A stretch of 51,970 bases of DNA from Deltaproteobacteria bacterium (GTDB taxonomy: Bacteria; Myxococcota_A; Polyangia; JAAYKL01). Under the pieces are notes generated by a model that was not told the origin of the DNA, searched no databases, and saw only the letters and a program-made list of their open reading frames with translations. Made by a program: the position numbers and the translations under genes. The DNA is taken from the NCBI GenBank assembly GCA_016936575.1, contig JAFGXQ010000012.1, positions 1-51,970 on the forward strand, given 5' to 3'. Of the stretch, positions 7,968-16,453 are shown in pieces. Positions within the stretch are counted from its first letter, which is position 1, and every line of letters begins with the position of its first letter.

Positions 7968-9461
7968 CTACCTCACCGGTAGAATGATACGAAAGCAGGC
8001 GCCGCCGAGTTTGGCGGATGCGGTCGCTTCAATGCGTCCGCCCACCCGTTTCGCCATATCGCTGGCCATCGGAAGCCCGAGTCCGATAGCGTTTCCCAGG
8101 GGCTTGGTGGTAAAAAACGGCATAAATATTTTTTCTCTGTAATTACCGGGAATGCCCGGGCCGTTGTCCTCGATAGTGATTACCAATTGACCTTCTCGAA
8201 CACCGCCGGTCACCAAGATCTGACGAACGTCGCGTGTAACAGCTTCTACCGACTCAGCGGCGTTTTTGAGCACCGCGCCGAAAATTTCAGACAGGTGCAA
8301 CGGCGGCGCATCCATCATAGGCAACCGGTCGAGACTTTTCATCACACGGATTTTTCGATGTTCCTGTTCGAGGGCACTGATGGCCAACCCCAGTTCAAAC
8401 GCCACGTCAATGGATTTCTGACCGTTCAGCGTGCGTTTCTGATTGGCGGTGCGAAGGATTTTCATGGCATCGTGAATTCGGGTTCCCGCTTTTTTCGCAT
8501 TGCGAAGGGTTTCGGACATCTGGTGCAGCTGATTGCTGAATCCAAACAATTCATCATCAAACCCGTCGGCAGCGGGGTGCGTCTGCGCGGTCGATGCGCT
8601 TTTTACCAGGCGATCGGTTTTTCGAATCGCAGTCGAAATATTTGACAGCAGCGCACCCAGCGGATTGTTCACCTCGTGCAGCAGGTAATCAATGGTCTGC
8701 GCCATCATGGTCGATCGTTCCGTTCGCCGCAGTGTCAGCTCGGCCTGACGTTCCGTGGTGATGTCGCGACCCACCATGAGAATCTGAACTTCACCGGTTT
8801 CCTGCGCCACCTGCGACACATTGAAGGACGCCAGCCGCCGACCTCTCTGTCCCAAAATTTCAATCTCGATTTTTTCGCCGTTGCGCAATGAATTCGCGGT
8901 CGATACCCCGAGAATTTTGTCTATGGGTTTGCCGTTCAACGTACCCGGTGCGGTACCCAGCAACTCGTGCGCCTTGTGATTGGCCATTTTGATGCGTCCG
9001 TTTTCATCGGTCACGAAGATGATGTCCGGCGCAAACAGCAGCATCTCTTCAGATTCATTCTCCAATGACGCCAGCTCCGCATTTTGGCGCAACGAAAGCA
9101 TTGACAGACCGATAATGTCAGCCAGCTCCTGCATTTCCCGAAACAGAAGGCCGGCATTTTCAAGGGTTTTCTGCTCCGCCAGCAATACCCCGATTACAGA
9201 TTCCTGGGTTTTCACGATAAACGATTCCATACCGGCGGGGCATTGCAGCTCACTATTGCAATGGTCGGAGTACGATGCCGCGATTCCCAATTGAGTTGAA
9301 ATCAGCGTAAGTGCGGTGTCCAGAAAGTGTTGTGCATCGGTTTCTGCCAGGGCCAGTCTCACGATGGACTGTCTGATGTCGGAGAGGTTGGCCGGGTTCC
9401 AGGATTCATTCCGGGCAGGAGACAGCTGGCGCATTTCCAATGAAACTGAGTTGCTGGACAA
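7968..9461 (-). CDS. PAS domain sensor histidine kinase (cytoplasmic)
   Basis: This 497-residue protein has no membrane segment. Residues 30-130 look like a GAF-type helical sensor domain and 134-245 form a PAS domain (PDIIFVTDENGRIKMANHKA). The dimerisation helix carries the phospho-acceptor His262 in LLHEVNNPLGALL. The ATPase domain has an N box (VLKNAAES, 397-404), a G1 box (EDNGPGIPG) and a TTKPLGNAIGLGL G2 region. No receiver domain is fused and no response regulator gene is adjacent, so the partner is unknown. The start is taken as TTG at 9461, preceded by GGGGGT; the internal ATG at 9434 lacks a ribosome site. A perfect 16-bp palindrome lies 40 bases upstream (9501-9516) and may be an operator. 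Confidence 0.92.
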   Translation of the reverse strand: MSSNSVSLEMRQLSPARNESWNPANLSDIRQSIVRLALAETDAQHFLDTALTLISTQLGIAASYSDHCNSELQCPAGMESFIVKTQESVIGVLLAEQKTLENAGLLFREMQELADIIGLSMLSLRQNAELASLENESEEMLLFAPDIIFVTDENGRIKMANHKAHELLGTAPGTLNGKPIDKILGVSTANSLRNGEKIEIEILGQRGRRLASFNVSQVAQETGEVQILMVGRDITTERQAELTLRRTERSTMMAQTIDYLLHEVNNPLGALLSNISTAIRKTDRLVKSASTAQTHPAADGFDDELFGFSNQLHQMSETLRNAKKAGTRIHDAMKILRTANQKRTLNGQKSIDVAFELGLAISALEQEHRKIRVMKSLDRLPMMDAPPLHLSEIFGAVLKNAAESVEAVTRDVRQILVTGGVREGQLVITIEDNGPGIPGNYREKIFMPFFTTKPLGNAIGLGLPMASDMAKRVGGRIEATASAKLGGACFRIILPVR

Positions 9462-9500
9462 AAGAATCTACCCCCGAAACAATTGCGTCGATTACTTCCA

Positions 9501-9516
9501 GTATCAAATTTGATAC
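9501..9516. promoter_or_regulatory. Perfect 16-bp palindrome GTATCAAATTTGATAC, operator-like
   Basis: The sequence reads identically on both strands. It lies 40 bp upstream of the histidine kinase start codon, where a dimeric regulator could control transcription. Two close relatives, GTATCAATAATGATTC and GTATCATTTTTGATTC, occur at 23326-23341 and 23351-23366. The shared form is GTATCA-N4-TGATwC. Confidence 0.5.
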
Positions 9517-9524
9517 AGTTCCTG

Positions 9525-9791
9525 CTAGCTTGTCAATTCCGGCTTCTGATCTGTTTCTTTTTGATCCGATGCGGCTAATGTCATCGCTTCTTCAGACAGA
9601 TCTACCTGTTCGAACCCTTTTCTCAAGTGCAGTGACTCCGATTTTTTGTCCTCTTCCTTGGTCGGCGTCTTCAACTGCTTGGTGTAGGCGCGAAAAACTT
9701 GCCGCATTTCCGTAGACAATACGCGCAATGCACTCACCAGTTTCCTTTCTGCGTACAAATCCGTTCCTGGTTTTGTACTCACTATTAACAT
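9525..9791 (-). CDS. Small charged hypothetical protein
   Basis: A possible 88-residue protein starting MLIVSTKPGTDLYAER, with a highly charged helical middle part (KQLKTPTKEEDKKSE) and an acidic/polar C-terminus. It would be read in the same direction as the histidine kinase, 63 bases upstream of it. No ribosome-binding site precedes the ATG at 9791. The frame remains open up to 9905, but the upstream part looks less protein-like. I recognise no family. The alternative is a 485-base intergenic region holding only regulatory sites, so confidence is low. Confidence 0.35.
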   Translation of the reverse strand: MLIVSTKPGTDLYAERKLVSALRVLSTEMRQVFRAYTKQLKTPTKEEDKKSESLHLRKGFEQVDLSEEAMTLAASDQKETDQKPELTS

Positions 9792-9946
9792 CGGAGGGTG
9801 TGCTGAATTCTTTAGAAAAATAGTCGTTTTTTTTGAGGCCGCGCAGAATCGAAAGTCAACCGAGGTCCATCGTTTCAGTTTTTTATGCATCGGGCGATAA
9901 AACATGGTACGCTGAAATCAATAAATATGCTTACAGGATGAACCCC

Positions 9947-10393
9947 ATGACAATTTCAAAAAAACCAATGAGTAAAAACGCACCTTCGTCGAGCGCCTCG
10001 ATACCTGGGTATCCGACCCGGCGGGAATTGACCGATCGACGTTCTTTTTTGCAGCGCGTCGGAAAAATCGGCGTGATGGGTGCCGCCGGCTATCTGCTTG
10101 CCGCCTGCGATGATGTTGATGTTCCCAAAGGAATGCGTGTCAGCGACAACGATACGGCGACAGAAAAAACAGACACCAATGTGATGGACACCGAGTATAT
10201 GGCGGGTGTGGACATGCCCGATACCGCATTGGATACTACCGATACCGATACCGGTATCGAAATCATAGACAGCGATTATCTGGCCGGTGATTTGGCTCAG
10301 GATACCGATACCGGAACCGACACGGATACCGGCACCGACACCGGCGTTACGCCGTACGACACCGACGTGATGGCCGGAGCAATCGAAAAATAG
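9947..10393 (+). CDS. Small Tat-type lipoprotein with three xAG repeats, candidate radical-SAM substrate
   Basis: A 148-residue protein. A twin-arginine motif RRSFLQ (31-36) precedes a hydrophobic stretch ending LLAAC (Cys54), so export by Tat and lipidation are predicted. The mature part is acidic and low in complexity. It carries three copies of one motif: DTEYMAG (81-87), DSDYLAG (108-114) and DTDVMAG (138-144), with repeat periods of 27 and 30 residues, separated by Asp-Thr-Gly-rich spacers. The radical SAM gene starts seven bases after its stop. Regular short motifs in a small protein next to such an enzyme suggest a multi-core precursor peptide, although a leader with a Tat signal is unusual. 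I chose ATG 9947 because AGGA lies nine bases upstream; ATG 9938 is an alternative. Confidence 0.75.
   Translation: MTISKKPMSKNAPSSSASIPGYPTRRELTDRRSFLQRVGKIGVMGAAGYLLAACDDVDVPKGMRVSDNDTATEKTDTNVMDTEYMAGVDMPDTALDTTDTDTGIEIIDSDYLAGDLAQDTDTGTDTDTGTDTGVTPYDTDVMAGAIEK
10187..10378 (+). repeat. Three coding repeats D-x-[DE]-[YV]-[ML]-A-G
   Basis: Units lie at 10187-10207, 10268-10288 and 10358-10378. Their codons differ (for example tat-atg-gcg-ggt, tat-ctg-gcc-ggt, gtg-atg-gcc-gga), so the protein motif is kept while the DNA has diverged. This points to selection on the peptide rather than recent duplication. The spacing of 81 and 90 bases keeps frame. The last copy ends five residues before the C-terminus. 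Confidence 0.7.
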
Positions 10394-10399
10394 CCGTTT

Positions 10400-11482
10400 A
10401 TGCACGTCATTCTATTTCTCAATCACAGTTGTAATCTGGCGTGTACCTATTGTTACAACGGCAAAAAGTTTGATTCGCCGCTTTCGTATGAATTGATAGA
10501 AAAAGGCATTGATCTGGCGTTCACCCGGGGCGATGTGCGCATCACCTTTTTCGGTGGCGAGCCGCTGCTCGAATTTGAACGCATTCAATACGCTGTGGCT
10601 TACGCAAAAAAGAAAAAACTCACCGACGATCAGCGTCTGCTCCGATTTTGCACCACGGTCAACGGAACCCTGCTCGACGCAGAGAAGATGGCCTACTTCA
10701 AAAAAGAGGATTTCTTTGTGGCGGTGAGTATGGACGGCGTCGCAGCGGCGTGCAACCTCAATCGCCGGTATCCCGACGGCGCACCCGCCTACGATGATAT
10801 TGTTCGCGGTGCCGAACGGGTAAAGCAGACCATGGGGAAAGTGGCGTTGTCGGCGGTGGTGGACCCGAGCAATGTGAACTGGATGGCCGAATCGTTCGCC
10901 CACGTGATTGCCCTTGGCGCGTATCGGTTCAGTTTCAATTTCAACTACGACGCGCACTGGGATGAACCTGCACTGGCGCAATACAAATCGCAGATGAAAC
11001 GGGTCACACAGCACTATGTGAATGCGTATCGCGCGGGAAACGCTATCGACTACTCAACGTTCACGTCTAAAATTCGCAGCCATCTGAATGACGGATTGCA
11101 GAGTAAATGCAAATTCGGCGAGGGGGAACTTACGCTGGCGCCGTCGGGCAGGCTGTACCCCTGTGAGCGTCTGGTGGGCGAAGATACCAACGCTGAACTG
11201 TGTATCGGTCATATCGACACGGGCATCAATCTCGAAAAGGTATTGGCGTTCAAGCGGGCACGGCTGCACAAAGACGCCGATTGTTCCTCCTGCGCGGTGG
11301 AGCATCGCTGCGTTTATTTCTGCGGCTGTATCAATTACGCCACCACCGGCACCATCGGCACTGTGTCGAGTCTGCTGTGTGAAGTTGAGCAGACCAATAT
11401 TGCCGCCGCCGATGAAGCGGCATCCATTTTGTACGCCGAACAGAATCCGGCGTTTCTCAAACGAATCTATCTCACCGCGTAG
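10400..11482 (+). CDS. Radical SAM protein with SPASM-like C-terminal Cys cluster (peptide maturase candidate)
   Basis: A 360-residue cytoplasmic enzyme. Cys11, Cys15 and Cys18 in SCNLACTYCYNGK form the CX3CX2C site that binds the 4Fe-4S cluster and SAM, and TFFGGEPLLEFE is the usual SAM-binding strand. The C-terminal 130 residues contain Cys in KCKFGEGELTLAPSGRLYPC, then CSSCAVEHRCVYFCGC and a final LLCEVEQ. That arrangement is of SPASM type, holding auxiliary clusters, as in maturases of ribosomal peptides and in anaerobic sulfatase-maturating enzymes. Seven bases separate it from the small repeat-bearing Tat lipoprotein, so the pair is probably co-transcribed and that protein is the likely substrate. 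I considered the geopeptide-type maturases as relatives but cannot confirm this. No strong ribosome site is visible. Confidence 0.9.
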   Translation: MHVILFLNHSCNLACTYCYNGKKFDSPLSYELIEKGIDLAFTRGDVRITFFGGEPLLEFERIQYAVAYAKKKKLTDDQRLLRFCTTVNGTLLDAEKMAYFKKEDFFVAVSMDGVAAACNLNRRYPDGAPAYDDIVRGAERVKQTMGKVALSAVVDPSNVNWMAESFAHVIALGAYRFSFNFNYDAHWDEPALAQYKSQMKRVTQHYVNAYRAGNAIDYSTFTSKIRSHLNDGLQSKCKFGEGELTLAPSGRLYPCERLVGEDTNAELCIGHIDTGINLEKVLAFKRARLHKDADCSSCAVEHRCVYFCGCINYATTGTIGTVSSLLCEVEQTNIAAADEAASILYAEQNPAFLKRIYLTA

Positions 11483-11504
11483 GTAATGCCCTCGGGAACA
11501 CTTG

Positions 11505-12305
11505 TCAGGCCAGAGGAAGATTTTTGGCGCAGCGGGTCTGCTCGTCGTGATAACGAATGGTGCGGTTTTCGCGAAAGCGTCCGATGTCCTTGATGTGTCT
11601 GCATACGGCTGCGCTCTGTGACAATTGTTCATAGGTGCGCACCCACTCCTGATGTGTGCGCTGCTCGGTTTCGCTGCGCGGAAAAATCACCCGCGGTGTG
11701 TTACACTTAATGCGCGACGGTTTGGGCGTGAGACGGGCGCGATAGCATTGCTGTTTTTCGCACAGCATAGCGTATAGGGGATCGGTATTGAAATCACGCA
11801 TCAGTGTCATCACCTGTTTGCTGACCGGACTTGCCTGCATTCCCTGCACAATCACCCGTACGCCCACATTGGTTTCATACAGTCGAAAACTCAGGTGGCG
11901 ATACGCAGATTTGGCAGCCCGCGCTTCCACCATGCGGGTGATCTGTTCTTTCGTGGTTCCCTTGGCTTTGCCCAACAGGGCTTCAAAGAATCCAAATTTT
12001 GGTTTATCGATATCAATAAACAGCAAGTCTTCCGTATTGAGTACCAGCGCGCCGTAGCGATTGCGGGTAATCAGGTTGCGGTCATCAATGCGATGCACGA
12101 TTTCTTCCCGGATGGGAACATCATACGACTCTTTCGGCTCCCCCGTGCCGTCAATACGTGCCTGTACCCGCTTGGCCTGTTCGCCCGCATCGTGTCTGGC
12201 ATCGGCCTCGGAGCTGTTTGATTTTCCATAAAACAGCGCGTCGAACGCATTGCCGTCCACGCGCAGTTTGCCCATTTCTTTCACCCAGTATTGATACAGC
12301 TTCAT
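11505..12305 (-). CDS. Conserved protein of unknown function (RARLTPKP family)
   Basis: A 266-residue soluble protein without signal or membrane segments. It contains LLFIDIDKPKFG, in which two Asp could bind metal, then RLYETNVGVRVIVQG and the striking block LCEKQQCYRARLTPKPSRI. I recall this C-x-x-x-x-C-[FY]-RARLTPKP signature from uncharacterised proteins in many bacteria, including cyanobacteria. The acidic strand followed by an RLYxTxxGxR strand is faintly like archaeo-eukaryotic primase folds, but that is speculation. It is convergent with the radical SAM gene, 22 bases apart, and divergent from the barrel gene at 12441. No ribosome site is evident before the ATG. Confidence 0.8.
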   Translation of the reverse strand: MKLYQYWVKEMGKLRVDGNAFDALFYGKSNSSEADARHDAGEQAKRVQARIDGTGEPKESYDVPIREEIVHRIDDRNLITRNRYGALVLNTEDLLFIDIDKPKFGFFEALLGKAKGTTKEQITRMVEARAAKSAYRHLSFRLYETNVGVRVIVQGMQASPVSKQVMTLMRDFNTDPLYAMLCEKQQCYRARLTPKPSRIKCNTPRVIFPRSETEQRTHQEWVRTYEQLSQSAAVCRHIKDIGRFRENRTIRYHDEQTRCAKNLPLA

Positions 12306-12440
12306 AAACCGGGTTGTAGCATAGCGTTGAGCCTGCGGTCACCGTTTTTCGCGGACCCTCCCGGTTGAATTCGGTTGAAGTTTGCATCGGTATCTTATTA
12401 AAATACTTTGTTCCAACAGAACCATCAGAGGAGGTCTTTA

Positions 12441-13187
12441 ATGAAGTTCGTCAGTGTCGTACCGGTTCTATTCGTAGTTGTTGCATTGTCGTCCACCGCG
12501 CATGCGCAAACCGTTTGGCTTGACGTCGGAGCCAAAGGAGGCGTCGGCGGCAACTATCTTTCCCCGCCCGACGATTTTGCCTTCAGCAACGTGGCGGCGT
12601 TTCCGTTCGAAGACGGTGCTGGCGGATTGGGCGGCGGCGGCGGTATCTTTGCCGATGTGCGTTTTTTGAAACAGTATCTGGGGTTGGAGGTCGGATTTCT
12701 GTTCGAAGGAAACAAAAACTGGTGCTCCATTACCTACAATGATGTGGTGGATGTCGACTATATCTATCGCTACTCCAAAATGCGGATTCCCATTTTGCTG
12801 AAGGGGTCGGTGGTGCGAAATAAAACTCGGGTGAGCCTCGGCATCGGCCCCGAAATTCAAGCGGGACTCGGTTCCAGCGCAGATATTGAAGTCACTGACG
12901 GGGAACAGTATGTGAGCGATGCCGACGTGCAGGATTTAAAATCCGCCTTCCGAACCAGCGATCGCACCGATGTGGCGCTGGCGTTTGACTTCGGCGTCGC
13001 CATCGGTATCGCCAAATTGGCCCTGACCATCGATTTTCGTCTTGCCTACAATCTGTCGATGCCCAGCGCCTACGATGAACGGGTGGGTGATTACACAACC
13101 GGCACGTTTAACACCGAAGCCGCCAGCACCCTCGACGGCCGTATCTTGGTCGGCCTCGCATACGGCTTCGCCTTCGGCGACAAATAA
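12441..13187 (+). CDS. Outer-membrane beta-barrel protein
   Basis: This protein of 248 residues starts after AGAGGAGG. It has a typical Sec signal peptide ending ALSSTAHA before QTVWLDVGAKGG. The mature part alternates polar and hydrophobic residues in strands such as GLEVGFLFEG, KMRIPILLKGSVV, TRVSLGIGPEIQAGL and ILVGLAYGFAFG, with Gly-rich turns, as in the small PorT/OmpA-like barrels of the outer membrane beta-barrel superfamily. It has no OmpA peptidoglycan domain and no lipobox. Eight to ten strands can be counted. Function unknown. It stands alone, with a convergent phosphatase gene 12 bases downstream. Confidence 0.85.
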   Translation: MKFVSVVPVLFVVVALSSTAHAQTVWLDVGAKGGVGGNYLSPPDDFAFSNVAAFPFEDGAGGLGGGGGIFADVRFLKQYLGLEVGFLFEGNKNWCSITYNDVVDVDYIYRYSKMRIPILLKGSVVRNKTRVSLGIGPEIQAGLGSSADIEVTDGEQYVSDADVQDLKSAFRTSDRTDVALAFDFGVAIGIAKLALTIDFRLAYNLSMPSAYDERVGDYTTGTFNTEAASTLDGRILVGLAYGFAFGDK

Positions 13188-13199
13188 ACCGCGTACGGA

Positions 13200-14132
13200 T
13201 CAGTCTGATACGGATTCCAGGGTACTGATGGCCAATCCTACCCGCAGGCCGTTGGCGGATACGGTGAAGGAAGAAAAATCGAAGTACTGCATGATTTCAT
13301 CGAGAATCAGAATGCCCGCCGGAAACACATCAGCGCGCATGGGGCGCATGCCGTATTGATCGATTCGGGTCTGGGCATCAATTACTACTATTTTTTCAAA
13401 CCAGGCTTGGGTATCCGCGAGCGAAATCACATCGCCGTGAACTTTGTCGCGCTGCCACCCCGCCAGCTTGTGAACCAACAGGCTCAATGTGGTAGGGGTT
13501 CCGCCCACACAAACCAGGTTGCCGCAAATGATATCATCTCCCAGATGTTTGTGCAGACAATCGCGCACATGTTGTCGTGCCTGCTGCTGTTCGTCACGGG
13601 ACGGCGTCTGAGAAGAAAAAAAACGTTCGGTTACTTTCACCACGCCCAGCGGCATACTGACCGAATGCAGGCTGCCGCAAGGTTTCAGACAGCTGATCTC
13701 TGTGGACTGGCCGCCGATATCGAGCACCACCCAGTCTTCTCGCGCGGGAAGACCGAACACCGCGCCGATGGCGGTGAGCCGCGCTTCCTCGAGGCCGTCA
13801 ATAATGCGAATTGGCGTCTTCAAAATCTTTTCGGCCGGTTCAGTGAATGCTTCCGGATGGGCGGTCATACGCAGCACCGCCGTTCCCACCGCGCGGGATC
13901 GGGATTGGTGGTAGTCGAAGTTGTTCACAATTTCTTTCAGCGCTGACAGGCCTCGTTCAATCGCCGCGGGGTTCAGTTCGCCTCCTTCTGAAAGGCCTTC
14001 AGAAAGACGAACCGGAAACGAGGCATCGTTGAGCACGTCAATGGCGCCGTCTTCATTGCGGTGCACCTGGGTACAGCTGATGGTATTGCTGCCGATATCG
14101 AGGCCGACACAGATGGTGGGAGACTTGAACAC
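13200..14132 (-). CDS. Ppx/GppA family phosphatase (exopolyphosphatase-like)
   Basis: Members of this ASKHA-fold family hydrolyse inorganic polyphosphate or pppGpp. The protein has 310 residues, the length of the short single-domain form. The N-terminal phosphate-binding loop reads GLDIGSNTI, the second loop VLDIGGQSTEISC, and SRAVGTAVLRMT and VCVGGTPTTLSLL are family motifs. It lacks the C-terminal HD-like domain of Escherichia coli Ppx. The start is GTG at 14132, 14 bases after the stop of the OmpA-family gene, so the two are probably one transcript. Activity on polyphosphate versus pppGpp cannot be settled from sequence. Confidence 0.9.
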   Translation of the reverse strand: MFKSPTICVGLDIGSNTISCTQVHRNEDGAIDVLNDASFPVRLSEGLSEGGELNPAAIERGLSALKEIVNNFDYHQSRSRAVGTAVLRMTAHPEAFTEPAEKILKTPIRIIDGLEEARLTAIGAVFGLPAREDWVVLDIGGQSTEISCLKPCGSLHSVSMPLGVVKVTERFFSSQTPSRDEQQQARQHVRDCLHKHLGDDIICGNLVCVGGTPTTLSLLVHKLAGWQRDKVHGDVISLADTQAWFEKIVVIDAQTRIDQYGMRPMRADVFPAGILILDEIMQYFDFSSFTVSANGLRVGLAISTLESVSD

Positions 14133-14146
14133 GGAAATCCGTCGTT

Positions 14147-14962
14147 CTATTTGAGATCTTTTTCGAGTTCGGACAGGTCGGGGAGTTCGTTCAGGTTGGG
14201 AAGCAGGGTGATTTCAATGCGACGGTTGGCCGCCTGACCTTCTTTGCTGTCATTGGATTCCGACGGGCGGAATTCCGCGTATCCGGCAGCGGAGATGTTT
14301 TCCGGAGGAACGCCGTTGTCCTGAAGAAAACGAACCACGGTCACCGCGCGGGCAGTCGCAAGCTCCCAGTTGGAAGGGAATTTGCGCGAATTGATCGGTA
14401 CGTTGTCGGTATGTCCTGCAATTTGAAATTTACGGTTGGGGATACTGGCCAGAATGTTGGCCAGTTCCAATAATGCACTCTCTCCCTCTTCGCTGAGATT
14501 CGCTTTGCCGGTATCGAACAGAATGCTGGACGCCATCTGAACCACCATCTGGCCATCCACGATTTTGATGCGCAGTTTGCCGGAGTTCACCAGCTCTTTG
14601 AACTGCTCAATCACCTTGCGGTATTGCGCCATGCGCTGACGCTGGGCTTCCTTTTCAGCGCGAAGTCGGGCTTCGCGGGCGCGGGTGGCTTCTAAATCAG
14701 AGGCCAGTTCGCTTTTCTGACCCAGCAGGCTTTGAACGTTTTGCCCCAGTTCCTGCAAGCGATTGGCCATTTTCTGGTTTTCTACGCTCATCTGATTGAG
14801 TTTGCGCTGCATCTCTTCGTATGCCTGGGAAGCCGCATTGAGGTCTTTGGTCAATTTGTTCACTTCGTCTACTTTGGCATTGTACTGTTCCTCGGGAATC
14901 CCGCAGGAGATCGCCGCAACGCAAAGCGCCGCAAGCAAAGAAAATTTAAACATTGATTTCAT
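14147..14962 (-). CDS. OmpA-family peptidoglycan-binding lipoprotein
   Basis: A 271-residue envelope protein. The signal ends CVAAISC (lipobox), after which residues 30-125 form a long heptad coiled coil rich in Glu, Lys and Gln. The C-terminal OmpA/MotB domain has SILFDTGKANLSEEGE, AGHTDNVPI and NWELATARAVTVVRFL, the residues that bind diaminopimelate in peptidoglycan. The coiled coil would reach from the outer membrane to the cell wall. AAGGAGTAAC precedes the ATG at 14962. It is followed closely by the Ppx/GppA gene, and mglA lies 65 bases upstream in the same direction. Confidence 0.93.
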   Translation of the reverse strand: MKSMFKFSLLAALCVAAISCGIPEEQYNAKVDEVNKLTKDLNAASQAYEEMQRKLNQMSVENQKMANRLQELGQNVQSLLGQKSELASDLEATRAREARLRAEKEAQRQRMAQYRKVIEQFKELVNSGKLRIKIVDGQMVVQMASSILFDTGKANLSEEGESALLELANILASIPNRKFQIAGHTDNVPINSRKFPSNWELATARAVTVVRFLQDNGVPPENISAAGYAEFRPSESNDSKEGQAANRRIEITLLPNLNELPDLSELEKDLK

Positions 14963-15027
14963 TTGTTACTCCTTCATCATGAAACGCTGAATGGATAATG
15001 CAGAAACATGAATTCACATTTCTGAGA

Positions 15028-15615
15028 TCAACCGCCTTTTTTCAATTCAGTCAGAACCAGTTTCGCAGTGGCTTTCAAGGTATCGAAAACCCCGTTTCCT
15101 TTGGTGGCGACGGCTTCAAAATCGGGAACATTGGTTGTGTTCAATACCGAACGCAATTCGTTCAGGTCAGCCACATTGGGCAAATCGCGTTTGTTGTACT
15201 GAATCACATATGGAAGTTTGTCTAAGTCATATCCCTGTTCTGCCAGATTGTCCCGAAGGTTTTCAACCGATTCAATATTGGCTTCCATTCGTTCAATCTG
15301 TGAATCCGCAACAAACACAACACCGTCCACACCCTTGAGAATCAGTTTGCGGGAGGCATCGTAAAACACTTGCCCCGGAACGGTATACAGATGAAACCGG
15401 GTTTTAAATCCGCGGATTTCACCCAATGACAGCGGCAGAAAATCAAAAAACAGGGTTCGTTCGGTCTCTGTGGCCAAGGAGATCATTTTTCCTTTGGCAT
15501 CGGGATTGGTACGGTTGTACACGTATTGAAGATTGGTGGTTTTTCCACAGAGCCCCGGGCCGTAGTAAACAATTTTACAGTTAATTTCGCGCGAAGAATA
15601 ATTGATAAACGACAT
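15028..15615 (-). CDS. mglA: MglA-type small Ras-like GTPase
   Basis: A 195-residue cytoplasmic switch of the bacterial MglA family, which sets cell polarity and gliding motility in Myxococcus. The P-loop is GPGLCGKTT (19-27). Switch 2 reads [14 protein letters not shown], with Thr where Ras has Asp, as is normal in MglA. The guanine-specificity motif is NKRD. Upstream, after 12 bases, lies the roadblock gene mglB, its expected GTPase-activating partner, and GAGGT precedes the ATG. The pair supports assignment to Myxococcota or another lineage that uses MglA/MglB polarity. Whether this organism glides is not shown by the window. Confidence 0.96.
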   Translation of the reverse strand: MSFINYSSREINCKIVYYGPGLCGKTTNLQYVYNRTNPDAKGKMISLATETERTLFFDFLPLSLGEIRGFKTRFHLYTVPGQVFYDASRKLILKGVDGVVFVADSQIERMEANIESVENLRDNLAEQGYDLDKLPYVIQYNKRDLPNVADLNELRSVLNTTNVPDFEAVATKGNGVFDTLKATAKLVLTELKKGG

Positions 15616-15627
15616 TCGTGGATACCT

Positions 15628-16110
15628 CTAATCGTTGAACAGGTTGTCAATATCGTCGTCGGTGATTTCTTCTAGCGGTGACGATGCGTTTGGATCCTGA
15701 GCTTTTTCAACAAGGATTTCGAATATCTGATTGAGTGCCTGATTGGCTTTTCGCACACGCAGCCGGACCAGTCCCAATGAGGAGCGCTCATCAAAAATAA
15801 CTACCAGAATGACGCGCTGCCCCACAATTTGAATGTGCACATTCTGGTGTTCTCCTTCGTGGAACTGGGTGGCGAATTCATTTTCTTTCAGCACTTTCGC
15901 CATTCCACCGGTCGCAGCGATATTTCCCGCAGTCAGAGAAGCCAACGACGTGGTATCCAGATTTTCATACTCTCCCGCAGTCGCAATCAGTTGTCCGTTT
16001 TTATCAACGATAAAAACCACTATGGCGTTTGCATCGCGAACCAGCTTTTCGCACACGCTCTGTATCTGATTAAACTCCTCTTCGTACATCACAATTTGAG
16101 GTTGAACCAT
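15628..16110 (-). CDS. mglB: Roadblock/LC7 protein, MglB type
   Basis: A 160-residue protein with the roadblock fold. Residues 20-125 include VVFIVDKNGQLIATAG, LTAGNIAATGGMAKVL and QIVGQRVILVVIFDE, the strands and long helix typical of MglB, which activates GTP hydrolysis by MglA and marks the opposite pole. An acidic tail (EEITDDDIDNLFND) follows. AGGAGAAGTT precedes the chosen ATG at 16110; the frame is open to 16173, but those 21 residues have no ribosome site. It is co-transcribed with mglA. A possible promoter, TTGAAT-17-TAAAAA on the minus strand, lies within about 100 bases upstream. Confidence 0.95.
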   Translation of the reverse strand: MVQPQIVMYEEEFNQIQSVCEKLVRDANAIVVFIVDKNGQLIATAGEYENLDTTSLASLTAGNIAATGGMAKVLKENEFATQFHEGEHQNVHIQIVGQRVILVVIFDERSSLGLVRLRVRKANQALNQIFEILVEKAQDPNASSPLEEITDDDIDNLFND

Positions 16111-16453
16111 GTAACTTCTCCTAAAGGGATGCGACTTCAAACGAACATTCTGCGCATCAATTGTTTCAAACAAAGCAATTTTTTACCAAACCTATATGCT
16201 GTATTCAAGTCACTATCTACATATTCTTTAACATTGTCGTTTTAATTTCGTTATTTGTGCAACATACATCGTTTTCCAGCGAGATCCAGTGCAATTCCGC
16301 ATTTCCACATCGGGCGCCTAAATAGTTGCTCCCCACTCATGCGTGTGCTAATGAGCTGCGGCGGCAAAAAGACCGTCCGAAACCACAAAAATCAAACAGG
16401 AGCGCTCTCTGAATCTGTTAAACGACAACCTGGCTGAAGAATTTAGCGCCGCA
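16111..16453. other. Divergent intergenic region between mglB and the HD-domain gene
   Basis: About 340 bases with no convincing gene. It should hold the mglBA promoter on the minus strand. On the plus strand AGGAG (16398-16402) stands six bases before an in-frame CTG at 16409, which may be the true start of the HD protein. Short frames here do not look coding. Confidence 0.6.

Noticed and set aside
16255-16437. 60-codon frame upstream of the HD protein
   Set aside because: Different frame from the HD protein, no ribosome site, and composition unlike the coding regions.
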